Assembly: GCA_031271975.1 (NCBI GenBank)
Contig: JAISUR010000016.1
Coordinates: 1 to 64,000, forward strand
Length of the DNA: 64,000 nt
Reading direction: 5' to 3'
Source of the DNA: Propionibacteriaceae bacterium
GTDB taxonomy: Bacteria; Actinomycetota; Actinomycetes; Propionibacteriales; Propionibacteriaceae
Under the pieces are notes generated by a model that saw nothing but the letters and a program-made list of their open reading frames with translations, was not told the DNA's origin and made no database searches. Both the position numbers and the translations under genes were made by a program. This document shows positions 15,003 to 21,949 of this stretch, in pieces. Each line of letters opens with the position of its first letter. Position 1 is the stretch's first letter.

Positions 15003-16154
15003 ATGGTCCAGGGCACTTCCGAAGACGTCCGCCGCCTCAACCTGTCGACGATCTTGACTTCCCTCTACCTCAACGGCCCGAGTTCGCGCTCTCAGCTCAG
15101 CGCGCGCTCCGGGCGCAACCGCTCCACGGTCGGCTCGTTGGTGGCGGACCTGGTGGCGTTGGGCCTGGTTGACGAGCAGGACCCGGCGCCGTCCGGCATG
15201 GCGGGCCGCCCATCGCCGATCGTCAGCCTGCGCCCCGACGTGGCCGCGATCGCTGTCAACCCCGAGATCGACGTGCTGACAATCTCCGTGGTGGGCTTGG
15301 ATTCGCGCATCATCCAGACCATCAAGCACTCGTACTCCGAGATCCCATCGGCCGACGAGGCCATTTCCATCACCGCCGCCGTGATCCAGGGTTTGGTGTC
15401 CGGCCCGCGGCGCGTTGTCGGGGTGGGTGTGGCCGTGCCCGGGCAGGTCCGCTCGCAGGACGGCGTCGTCACCCACGCCCCGCACCTGCACTGGATCGAC
15501 GTCCCCTTCGCCGCCCCGCTATCCGAGCTGACCGGCTTGCCGGTCGCGGTGGCCAACGACGCCAGCCTGGGCGCCCGGGCCGAGCGGGCTTTCGGCGCGG
15601 GCCGGGGTGTGGACAACCTGCTCTACCTGAACGGCGGCGCGTCCGGCATCGGCGGTGGCATTGTCGCCGGCGGCACGAGCCTGCTCGGCAGCCACGGATA
15701 CGCTGGCGAGTTGGGGCACGTGCGGGTGTCGGATTCGACTGTTCGCGACTCGGCCGGCATGCCGGGCACGCTGGAAGCCCTGGTGACGCGCGCGCAACTG
15801 CTGGAAACCGTGGGTTTGGGCTGCTCCGAAGCAGATCTGTTGGAGGAACGCCTGCTGGCGGATCGGTCGGACGCCACCGCCGCAGTCGTCCACCAGCAGC
15901 TCTATCGGCTCGGCTTGGGCTTGGCCAACGCCGTGAACCTGCTGAATCCGGAGTTGGTCGTCCTGGGTGGCTTCTTGGCCACCCTGCTGCGCTACGACGC
16001 CGATTTCCTGAACGCCACCGTCCACGAGGCCGCCCTGGGCCCGTCCGCCGCCGACGTGAAGCTCGTCGCCAGCGAACTCGGCCCCCGCCTCCTGCCCACT
16101 GGAGCCGCACAGTTGGCCTTCGAGCCGCTGTTGAACGATCCCGCTAGTTACTGA
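15003..16154 (+). CDS. ROK family transcriptional regulator (XylR/NagC type)
   Basis: The 383 residues combine an N-terminal winged helix-turn-helix (about 10-70, with SRSQLSARSGRNRSTVGSL) and a ROK sugar-kinase-like domain. The divergent position next to xylAB makes it the likely xylose repressor. The second domain keeps VANDASLGA and GIGGGIVAGG. In most ROK proteins a His is followed by a CxCG-x2-C zinc site; here GELGHVRVSDST carries the His but no cysteines follow (DSAGMPGTLEAL), so structural zinc appears lost. GGGAGG-type ribosome site bases precede the ATG. Confidence 0.88.
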   Translation: MVQGTSEDVRRLNLSTILTSLYLNGPSSRSQLSARSGRNRSTVGSLVADLVALGLVDEQDPAPSGMAGRPSPIVSLRPDVAAIAVNPEIDVLTISVVGLDSRIIQTIKHSYSEIPSADEAISITAAVIQGLVSGPRRVVGVGVAVPGQVRSQDGVVTHAPHLHWIDVPFAAPLSELTGLPVAVANDASLGARAERAFGAGRGVDNLLYLNGGASGIGGGIVAGGTSLLGSHGYAGELGHVRVSDSTVRDSAGMPGTLEALVTRAQLLETVGLGCSEADLLEERLLADRSDATAAVVHQQLYRLGLGLANAVNLLNPELVVLGGFLATLLRYDADFLNATVHEAALGPSAADVKLVASELGPRLLPTGAAQLAFEPLLNDPASY

Positions 16155-16224
16155 GAGCGCTTGGGCGCCCTCCAATTGGGCCCGCATGGGAGCTAGGCTG
16201 GTGCCGGCGAAAGGAGCCCTGGCA

Positions 16225-17550
16225 ATGAGCGATGTGCGGGCGAATGTGGAGGCGGTCCTCCCACAGGTAATTGAAGATCTCAAGACGCTGATCGCGATCC
16301 CTTCGGTGTCTTCCATCCCCGCACATGATCCGGACGTGTTGCGCGGGGCCGAGTTGATCGCGGGCTGGTTCGGCGAGTTGGGCGCCGACGCGAAAGTGGT
16401 CTCGGAAGGCGGCCAACCGGCCGTCATCGCCAAGTTCCCCGCCCCGGAAGGGCAGCCGACGGTGTTGCTGTACGCGCATTCGGACGTGCAGCCGTTCGGC
16501 GACCTCGCCCAGTGGACTACCGAGCCCACGCGGGCGACTGAGAAGGACGGCCGGCTCTACGGGCGCGGCGCCGCGGACGACAAGAACGGCGTGGCCGCGC
16601 ACCTGGCGGCATTGCGGGCCTTTGGCGGGAAGCCGCCGGTCGGCGTCACGATTTTCATCGAGGGCGAGGAAGAATGTGGCTCGGACTCGTTGCCGAACAT
16701 CATCGCCCGGCACCGCGAGGAGCTGCGCGCGGACGTCTTCGTCATCGCTGATTCTGGCGACTGGGACGCTGGCCGTCCCGCCATCACGAACACCTTGCGC
16801 GGCTTGGGCGAGTGTGTCGTCACGGTGCGCACACTCGACCACGGAGTCCACTCTGGCGAGTTTGGCGGGCTCGTGCCGGACGCGTTGACGACGCTGTGCC
16901 GCCTGCTGGCGACCTTGCACGACGAGCGCGGGAACGTGGCCGTGCCAGGCTTGGTGCGCACGCCAGGCCCCGATCTGGAGTACCCCGAGGACCGGCTCGC
17001 CGACGAGTGCGGCAAGCTGCCCGGCACCCAGTGGATCGGCGAGGGGCCGCTGGTGGAGCGGATGTGGACCGGCCCGGCAATCTCGGTCTTGGCCTTGGAC
17101 GCCACCCGCGTGGCGGACGCGTCCAACACTTTGATCCCGCAAGCCAGCGCCAAGATCGGCATGCGGCTGGCTCCCGGGGACGAGGGCCCGCGCGCCATGC
17201 AGTGCCTGGTCGACCACTTGCGCGCCCACGTCGAATGGGGCGCCGAGTTGGAGATCACGCAGCCCAGCACGGGCGAGGGCACAGTCATTCCGGAGGACTC
17301 GCCCGCGGTGCAAGCGATGCAGGAAGCGATGACCGAAGCCTGGGGCGTCCCGGCGGTTTTCATGGGCACGGGCGGCTCGATCCCGATGATCGCCGAGTTC
17401 CAAGCGACGTATCCGGGCGCGCAGGTGTTGTGCGTGGGGTCGTGCGACCCGGGGTCGCGCATACACGGCGTGGACGAGTCGCTCGATTTGGACGACTTTC
17501 GCAAGTTCGCGCTGTCCGAGGCGCTGCTGCTGGAGAAGCTCGCCCGGTAG
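16225..17550 (+). CDS. M20 family metallopeptidase (dipeptidase type)
   Basis: This is a cytoplasmic 441-residue zinc peptidase. Its metal ligands are visible: H85 and D87 in YAHSDVQPF, the Asp pair 118-119 in GRGAADDKNG, the E148-E150 run in IEGEEECGSD, and a later His in SRIHGVDE. The size and layout fit M20 dipeptidases that cleave short or modified peptides. The ATG at 16225 follows an AAAGGAG site by eight bases; the 39-bp longer reading has no such site. The next gene starts right after its stop, so the two are co-transcribed. Confidence 0.9.
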   Translation: MSDVRANVEAVLPQVIEDLKTLIAIPSVSSIPAHDPDVLRGAELIAGWFGELGADAKVVSEGGQPAVIAKFPAPEGQPTVLLYAHSDVQPFGDLAQWTTEPTRATEKDGRLYGRGAADDKNGVAAHLAALRAFGGKPPVGVTIFIEGEEECGSDSLPNIIARHREELRADVFVIADSGDWDAGRPAITNTLRGLGECVVTVRTLDHGVHSGEFGGLVPDALTTLCRLLATLHDERGNVAVPGLVRTPGPDLEYPEDRLADECGKLPGTQWIGEGPLVERMWTGPAISVLALDATRVADASNTLIPQASAKIGMRLAPGDEGPRAMQCLVDHLRAHVEWGAELEITQPSTGEGTVIPEDSPAVQAMQEAMTEAWGVPAVFMGTGGSIPMIAEFQATYPGAQVLCVGSCDPGSRIHGVDESLDLDDFRKFALSEALLLEKLAR

Positions 17551-17925
17551 ATGTTCGAAGACTGGGTGGAGCGGCAGATCCGCGAGGCCGCCGAGCGTGG
17601 GGCGTTCGACAACCTGCCCGGTGCCGGCAAGCCGCTGCGGCTGCGATACCCGGATGATCCCGATTGGTGGGTCCGCTCCAAAATCGAGGACGAACACCTC
17701 GACGCCGTGCTGCCCGCCCCGCTGACCCTGCGCCGCGCGAAGCAGGACATCCTCGCGACGCTCGCAGACGTGCGCGACGAGGCGACCGCCCGCGCGATCA
17801 TCGCGGATTTGAACGACCGCATCCGAGCGGCGATGGCGGCACCCCAGTCGGGCCCGCCCATCGTGGTCGGCCTGCTGGACGCCGAGGAGACTATTGCCGC
17901 CTGGCGAGCCTCCAAGTCATCCTGA
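17551..17925 (+). CDS. DUF1992 domain protein
   Basis: This 124-residue protein has the DUF1992 pattern. It opens with WVERQIREAAERGAFDNLPG, followed by GAGKPL and then a helical part. The same domain is found in bacterial YhdN-like proteins and in eukaryotic DNAJC28; its biochemical role is unknown. The ATG directly abuts the stop of the M20 peptidase gene, so it is translated from the same message. It has no signal peptide or membrane segment. The 158 bp after it hold a full copy of the dispersed repeat. Confidence 0.85.
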   Translation: MFEDWVERQIREAAERGAFDNLPGAGKPLRLRYPDDPDWWVRSKIEDEHLDAVLPAPLTLRRAKQDILATLADVRDEATARAIIADLNDRIRAAMAAPQSGPPIVVGLLDAEETIAAWRASKSS

Positions 17926-17935
17926 CCCGTCTAAC

Positions 17936-18048
17936 CGTCATCCCGGGCTTGGCCCGGGATCTCGGACGCAGTCCGTGTGCCCGCCAGGGCACCCCTGCGG
18001 GGTGCATGGGACTTCGTCCCAAGATGCCGGAACAAGTCCGGCATGACG
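17936..18048. repeat. Full-length dispersed hairpin element (113 bp), inverted orientation
   Basis: This is the same element as at 681-797 read on the other strand. It begins CGTCATCCCGGGCTTGGCCC and ends with GCCGGAACAAGTCCGGCATG then ACG. It carries the CGGACGCAGTCCG, CACCCC...GGGGTG and TGGGACTTCGTCCCA hairpins in mirrored order. It lies between the convergent DUF1992 and gntR genes, where it could also act as a two-way terminator. Confidence 0.82.
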
Positions 18049-18083
18049 GGGGGAGTGGACGCCGGGATGCCGGCTGGACGCGC

Positions 18084-18800
18084 TCAGAGCTGTCGCAGGA
18101 TCGAGAACGCCGCGTGGGAGCCGCGGTGGTAGTCGAGAGAGTAGAGCAGGCGGTCGCCGTTGGCGCCAAGGCCGGTTTCCGTGATCAGCAGCCACGGGCC
18201 CAGTCCACCCAGATTGAAGCGGGCGGCGCTGGGCTCGGGCAGTTCGACGGCGCGGATCACGGCGACGGACGAGACCACTTGGTGGCCGTGGGCGGCCAGC
18301 AAATCGTTCAGCGACCCGCTCCAGTCGCGGTGGCGGATCGCGCCGGGCAGCAAACCCTTGGGGACGGCGACTTGGCTGAACACGAGCGGTTCGTCGGCGG
18401 CTGAGAACAGCCTTGTCAGCCGGATCACTTCCGCTCCCGTGGGCAGGCTCAAAGCCTCGGCTTCAGCCGCGTCGGCCGCCGCCAGACCGACGTCGAGGAC
18501 GGCTCGCGACACTTCCAACCCCTGCGCCCGCAGCAGTTGGCCCAGGCCCTCGTAGCGGGTTATGGGCCGTTCCACGCGCACGCCGCCCACTGCGGAGACA
18601 AAGCGCCCCCGGCCTCGGGCGGAAATCACCAGGCCGGCTTCTTCGAGGTGTTTGAGGGCTTCGCGGACGGTGGACCTGCCGGCGGAAAACTCGCTGGCCA
18701 AATCAGCTTCGGTGGGCAGCTTGTCGCCGGGTTTGAGGCCGCGGGCGGCGATCAGCTCCGTCAACTGCTGGCGGAGGCTCTCCACGCGGCTGGTACCCAT
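18084..18800 (-). CDS. GntR/HutC family transcriptional regulator
   Basis: The 238 residues comprise an N-terminal winged helix-turn-helix (about 5-70; PGDKLPTEADLA, then GRSTVREALKHLEEAGLV) and a C-terminal UTRA-type effector domain (about 85-235) that binds a small molecule. The ATG at 18800 is the clear start. HutC regulators control sugar, amino-sugar or histidine-type pathways, but no obvious target operon is next to it. A perfect GntR-type palindrome lies 15 kb away before the transaldolase-like gene. The gene is divergent from the rpsF operon. Confidence 0.9.
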   Translation of the reverse strand: MGTSRVESLRQQLTELIAARGLKPGDKLPTEADLASEFSAGRSTVREALKHLEEAGLVISARGRGRFVSAVGGVRVERPITRYEGLGQLLRAQGLEVSRAVLDVGLAAADAAEAEALSLPTGAEVIRLTRLFSAADEPLVFSQVAVPKGLLPGAIRHRDWSGSLNDLLAAHGHQVVSSVAVIRAVELPEPSAARFNLGGLGPWLLITETGLGANGDRLLYSLDYHRGSHAAFSILRQL

Positions 18801-18818
18801 GCGCTGAAGTCTATGCGA

Positions 18819-18849
18819 TTGGCGCGTCAGGCCGCCCGGGCGCTAGAGT
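18819..18849 (+). promoter_or_regulatory. Possible promoter of the rpsF operon
   Basis: TTGGCG (18819-18824) and TAGAGT (18844-18849) are separated by 19 bp, a weak but plausible sigma-70-type pair. It lies about 90 bp before rpsF and just upstream of the structured leader. No other candidate stands out between gntR and rpsF. Confidence 0.3.
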
Positions 18850-18857
18850 TGGCGCTT

Positions 18858-18908
18858 GGCTGATTTCAGCCGCTACGCCCTCCTGCTATGGGAAGTGCCC
18901 ATAGCCGC
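18858..18908 (+). promoter_or_regulatory. Structured leader of rpsF, candidate S6:S18-binding RNA
   Basis: Two hairpins lie in the rpsF leader. The first is GGCTGA-TT-TCAGCC (18858-18871). The second is CTATGGG-AAGTG-CCCATAG (18886-18904), followed by CCGC. A hairpin with an adjacent CCG just before rpsF is the general form of the known autoregulatory RNA that binds the S6:S18 complex. The match was made by eye. Confidence 0.45.
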
Positions 18909-18936
18909 TCGAGTCCAGAGGAGGTGGAGTTAGCGT

Positions 18937-19227
18937 ATGCGCAAATACGAAGTCATGGTGATCATCGATCCTGAAGTTGACGATCGCCAGGTCAACGGCC
19001 TGTTGGAGAAGCCCTTGGCGGGGTTCACGAAGGCCGGAGGCACTGTTGACAACACAGATATCTGGGGCCGGCGCCGTCTGGCCTATGACATCAACAAGAA
19101 GTCTGAAGGCATCTACGTGGTGTTGAATCTCACCGCGGAGCCGGCCGTCGTCAAAGAACTGGATCGCCAGTTCACTCTTAACGAACAAATCATGCGGACG
19201 AAGGTCCTGCGCCCGGATTTGCACTGA
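18937..19227 (+). CDS. rpsF: Ribosomal protein bS6
   Basis: This 96-residue small-subunit protein pairs with S18 on the platform of the 30S subunit. The sequence opens [19 protein letters not shown] and contains [16 protein letters not shown], both typical of S6. A strong GAGGAGGTGGAG ribosome site precedes the ATG. It heads the conserved rpsF-ssb-rpsR-rplI operon, and the leader may bind the S6:S18 complex for feedback. Confidence 0.96.
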   Translation: MRKYEVMVIIDPEVDDRQVNGLLEKPLAGFTKAGGTVDNTDIWGRRRLAYDINKKSEGIYVVLNLTAEPAVVKELDRQFTLNEQIMRTKVLRPDLH

Positions 19228-19282
19228 AAAGTGTCCTAGCCGGGTGTCAGACTGACTGAATCCGTTAGAGAAAGATAGGCAT

Positions 19283-19765
19283 ATGGCTGGCGAAACAATC
19301 ATCACCGTTATCGGCAATCTCACCGCAGATCCCGAATTGCGCTTCCTTCCCAGTGGCGCGCCCGTTGCGAACTTCACGGTCGCTTCGACTCCGCGCACCA
19401 TGGATCGCCAAACGGGCGAGTGGAAGGATTCCGGAGACACCATGTATCTCAACTGCGCCGCTTGGCGGCAGATGGCTGAGAACGTGGCCGAGTCGCTCAC
19501 GAGGGGCTCGCGTGTCATAGTGCAGGGCCGCTTGAAGGCCCGCCGCTACGAGACGAAGGACGGCGAGACTCGCACGGCTTTCGAGATCGACGTTGACGAG
19601 ATCGGCCCGTCGCTGCGCACGGCCACCGCGAAGGTGACGCGCACCGGCGGCGGCAACAGGCAGCAGCAAGGCGGCGGCTGGCAGAACAACGCTCCCGCGG
19701 CCGACACCGCTCCGGGCCCGGATCCCTGGGCCCAGTCCTCGGCGACGGACGATCCGCCGTTCTGA
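19283..19765 (+). CDS. ssb: Single-stranded DNA-binding protein
   Basis: This 160-residue SSB coats single-stranded DNA in replication and repair. The N-terminal OB-fold covers about 1-110 ([19 protein letters not shown] at the start, then [11 protein letters not shown]). A Gly/Gln/Asn-rich linker follows, and the tail ends in acidic DDPPF, the usual docking tip for repair and replication proteins. It lies between rpsF and rpsR as in many bacteria. A small hairpin CCGGCC-GCT-GGCCGG follows the stop, at 19781-19795. Confidence 0.96.
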   Translation: MAGETIITVIGNLTADPELRFLPSGAPVANFTVASTPRTMDRQTGEWKDSGDTMYLNCAAWRQMAENVAESLTRGSRVIVQGRLKARRYETKDGETRTAFEIDVDEIGPSLRTATAKVTRTGGGNRQQQGGGWQNNAPAADTAPGPDPWAQSSATDDPPF

Positions 19766-19818
19766 TTTGAAAGACCCATTCCGGCCGCTGGCCGGGCTCC
19801 ACGAAAGGAAGCACCAAA

Positions 19819-20058
19819 ATGGCACCACAACGTAAACCAATCAACAAGAACAAGAAGCTCGCGCCGGCGAAGGCCATCCGCGTGGGCCACATCGATTACA
19901 AGGACGTCGCCACGCTGCGGCGCTTCATCTCCGAGCGCGGCAAGATCCGCGCCCGCCGGGTCACCGGCTTGTCCGTCCAAGAGCAGCGCAAGGTCGCCAT
20001 CGCGGTGAAGAACGCCCGCGAGGTCGCCCTCCTGCCGTACGCTTCTACGGCTCGCTAG
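19819..20058 (+). CDS. rpsR: Ribosomal protein bS18
   Basis: This 79-residue protein of the 30S platform partners S6. The core [19 protein letters not shown] (about 25-43) and [20 protein letters not shown] is typical. It contains no cysteine, so it is the zinc-independent form; many actinobacteria also keep a Cys-containing copy elsewhere for zinc storage. It has an AAAGGAAG ribosome site. The gap to rplI is 10 bp. Confidence 0.96.
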   Translation: MAPQRKPINKNKKLAPAKAIRVGHIDYKDVATLRRFISERGKIRARRVTGLSVQEQRKVAIAVKNAREVALLPYASTAR

Positions 20059-20068
20059 GAGGTTTGAG

Positions 20069-20515
20069 ATGAAGTTGATCCTGACTCAGACTGTCGACCA
20101 CGTCGGCATTCCCGGCGACATCGTCGAAGTGAAAGACGGCTACGGCCGCAACTACTTGCTGCCGCGCGGCTTTGCGATCGCGTGGAGCAAGGGCGCCGAG
20201 AAGCAGATCGCAGGCATCAAGCGCGCGCGGGACGCCCGGGAGATCCGTTCCGAGCAGCACGCCGCCGAGATCCGCGCCCAGTTGGAGGAGCTCAAGGTGA
20301 GCCTTCCGGCGCGCGCGGGCGAGTCCGGCCGCCTGTTCGGCGCGGTCACTCCGGCCGATGTGGCCCTGGCTGTGAAGAAGGCCGGTGGCCCCGCCATCGA
20401 CAAGCGCTCCGTCGAGATCGCCAAGCCGATCAAGACGCTCGGCAAGCACACCGTGGGCATCAAGCTCACCGCCGGTGTGGTCGCCCACATCGAGTTGGAT
20501 GTGGCCGCCGCGTAA
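20069..20515 (+). CDS. rplI: Ribosomal protein bL9
   Basis: This 148-residue large-subunit protein has the two-lobed L9 layout: an N-terminal domain (MKLILTQTVDHVGIPGDIVE, then GYGRNYLLPRG) , a long central helix and a C-terminal lobe. A GGAGG site precedes the ATG. It ends the S6 operon; dnaB, which often follows in related genomes, is not here. A very strong hairpin terminator follows at 20527-20567. Confidence 0.96.
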   Translation: MKLILTQTVDHVGIPGDIVEVKDGYGRNYLLPRGFAIAWSKGAEKQIAGIKRARDAREIRSEQHAAEIRAQLEELKVSLPARAGESGRLFGAVTPADVALAVKKAGGPAIDKRSVEIAKPIKTLGKHTVGIKLTAGVVAHIELDVAAA

Positions 20516-20526
20516 GCGCCAAGAGC

Positions 20527-20567
20527 AAACCAGAAGGCCCCCGCCAACGGCGGGGGCCTTCTGGTTT
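20527..20567 (+). terminator. Intrinsic terminator of the rpsF operon (first copy of the 31-bp repeat)
   Basis: A perfect 19-bp stem (20527-20545 with 20549-20567) has the 3-base loop AAC. Its core, CAGAAGGCCCCCGCCAACGG running on to CCTTC (31 bp at 20531-20561), is repeated exactly at 21910-21940. Only a short TTT follows. Confidence 0.85.
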
Positions 20568-20573
20568 CCCTGG

Positions 20574-20633
20574 CCCGACAGCCACCACTTTTGCGAATGA
20601 ATCAGCAAAAGTGGTGGCTGTCGGGAAGTTTTT
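20574..20633 (+). terminator. Perfect 21-bp inverted repeat followed by a T-run
   Basis: The left arm (20574-20594) starts CCCGACAGCCACC, the right arm (20605-20625) ends GGTGGCTGTCGGG, and all 21 bp pair across a 10-base loop. TTTTT follows at 20629-20633. As RNA this is a textbook terminator; as DNA it could be an element end. It lies 7 bp after the rplI terminator and 18-25 bp before the ATPase start. Confidence 0.6.
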
Positions 20634-20650
20634 CTGATAGATTCGCAACT

Positions 20651-21856
20651 ATGGCTCTCACCGACCGCCCGCGCTACTTGGCTTGGTTGCGCCGATGGCA
20701 AGGCCATCAGCTCGTGAAAGTTGTCACTGGGGTGCGCAGGTGTGGCAAGTCGACATTGTTGGCGATGTTCCAAGCGGAACTGGCCGCCCAAGGCGTAGCG
20801 GCCAGGCAGATCATGTCGTTCAATCTGGAGGATCCCGACACTGAGTCCACGTTGAGCCAGGGGCTCGCGTTGTATCACGAGGTCAAGGCCAGCCTTGTGC
20901 CGGGCCAGACGACCTATGTGTTCATCGACGAGGCTCAACACTTGACGGAACTGGAGCGCACCGTCGCGGGTCTGGCGCTGCTACCTGATGTGGACCTCTA
21001 CATCACTGGGTCAAACTCGGGGTTTCTCAGCCAAGAGTTGGCTACCCGGCTCACCGGTCGTTATCAGGAACTCCACGTTCTGCCGCTGTCGTTTGCCGAA
21101 TCTGCCGGGGAGGTGTCGGTCGGGCAGCACGGCGAAGAACTCGATCATTACCTCAAGTTCGGAGGCTTTCCATACGTGGCCCGTCTCGCCCCAGACGAGA
21201 CCATGGTCCGAGAGTACTTGGGGGCCGTTGTGGACGCTGTCCTCCTCAAAGACGTTGCCCGGCGCCAAGCCTCAGTGAATGTGGCGGTGCTCAACACAGT
21301 CACGGACTTCATGTTCGACAACGTCGGCAATCAAGCTTCCATCAAACGAATCTCGGACTCACTGACGTCGGCGGGCCGGAAGATCGGACGTGGTGCGGTG
21401 CAGAACTATGTCGACGGGCTGGTGGAGGCGTATCTGCTCTACCCTGCGCAGCGATATGACATCCGTGGCAAGGCTCGACTCTCCAGCAACCCGAAGTACT
21501 ATCTCGTTGATCCTGGCTTGCGGCGTGCCCGCCTCGGATCTCGACATGCCGACCTCGGTCACGTGTTGGAAAATGTGGTATTTCTCGAGTTGTTGCGCCG
21601 CTATCGCCGGGTCGCCGTCGGCAAGCTTGATGTCGGTGAAGTGGATTTCGTGGTCGAAACCGATGATGGTCCTGCCTACTATCAGGTGGCACTCAACGTC
21701 GACGAGCCCAGCACCTTGGCTCGCGAACTGCGCAGCCTCGCCGCCATTCCGGGCCATGCCCCGCGTACCCTCTTGGTTGGCGACCACGCTTCGCGCGTCA
21801 CCTACGACGGCATTCCGCGGGTGAATGTTGTTGATTGGCTCTTGGAAGTCGCATGA
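20651..21856 (+). CDS. AAA-type ATPase with DUF4143 domain
   Basis: This 401-residue protein has an N-terminal P-loop ATPase and a C-terminal DUF4143 region. Walker A is GVRRCGKST (27-35) and Walker B is VFIDEAQH (about 92-100), followed by TGSNSGFLS, a sensor-like segment. The C-terminal part (about 195-401) ends in a nuclease-like fold region with the GKLDVGEVDFVVE pattern. The function of these scattered, often transferred ATPases is not established. The ATG at 20651 lies after the 21-bp hairpin; the longer reading would be encoded by that hairpin. The gene is bracketed by two identical 31-bp terminator copies and by eye is less GC-rich than its neighbours. Confidence 0.85.
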   Translation: MALTDRPRYLAWLRRWQGHQLVKVVTGVRRCGKSTLLAMFQAELAAQGVAARQIMSFNLEDPDTESTLSQGLALYHEVKASLVPGQTTYVFIDEAQHLTELERTVAGLALLPDVDLYITGSNSGFLSQELATRLTGRYQELHVLPLSFAESAGEVSVGQHGEELDHYLKFGGFPYVARLAPDETMVREYLGAVVDAVLLKDVARRQASVNVAVLNTVTDFMFDNVGNQASIKRISDSLTSAGRKIGRGAVQNYVDGLVEAYLLYPAQRYDIRGKARLSSNPKYYLVDPGLRRARLGSRHADLGHVLENVVFLELLRRYRRVAVGKLDVGEVDFVVETDDGPAYYQVALNVDEPSTLARELRSLAAIPGHAPRTLLVGDHASRVTYDGIPRVNVVDWLLEVA

Positions 21857-21909
21857 GCCCGTCTTGCGTGTGTAGGACTCTGGAGAAGTTGAACGGGTTC
21901 TTGACACGC

Positions 21910-21940
21910 CAGAAGGCCCCCGCCAACGGCGGGGGCCTTC
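21910..21940. terminator. Second exact copy of the 31-bp terminator core
   Basis: The sequence from CAGAAGGCCCCCGCCAACGG to CCTTC is identical to 20531-20561 in the same orientation. Its 13-bp stem would terminate the leftward protease gene and the ATPase gene. The outer stem bases of the first copy (AAAC, GTTT side) are not kept. Confidence 0.8.
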
Positions 21941-21949
21941 CTTATTGGC

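Noticed and set aside
15003-16154. ROK protein as a sugar kinase
   Set aside because: It carries an N-terminal DNA-binding domain and is divergent from xylAB, so a regulator is the better reading.
20591-20650. Longer start for the AAA/DUF4143 ATPase
   Set aside because: The added 20 residues come from the 21-bp hairpin and its T-run; the ATG at 20651 starts at the family-like sequence.
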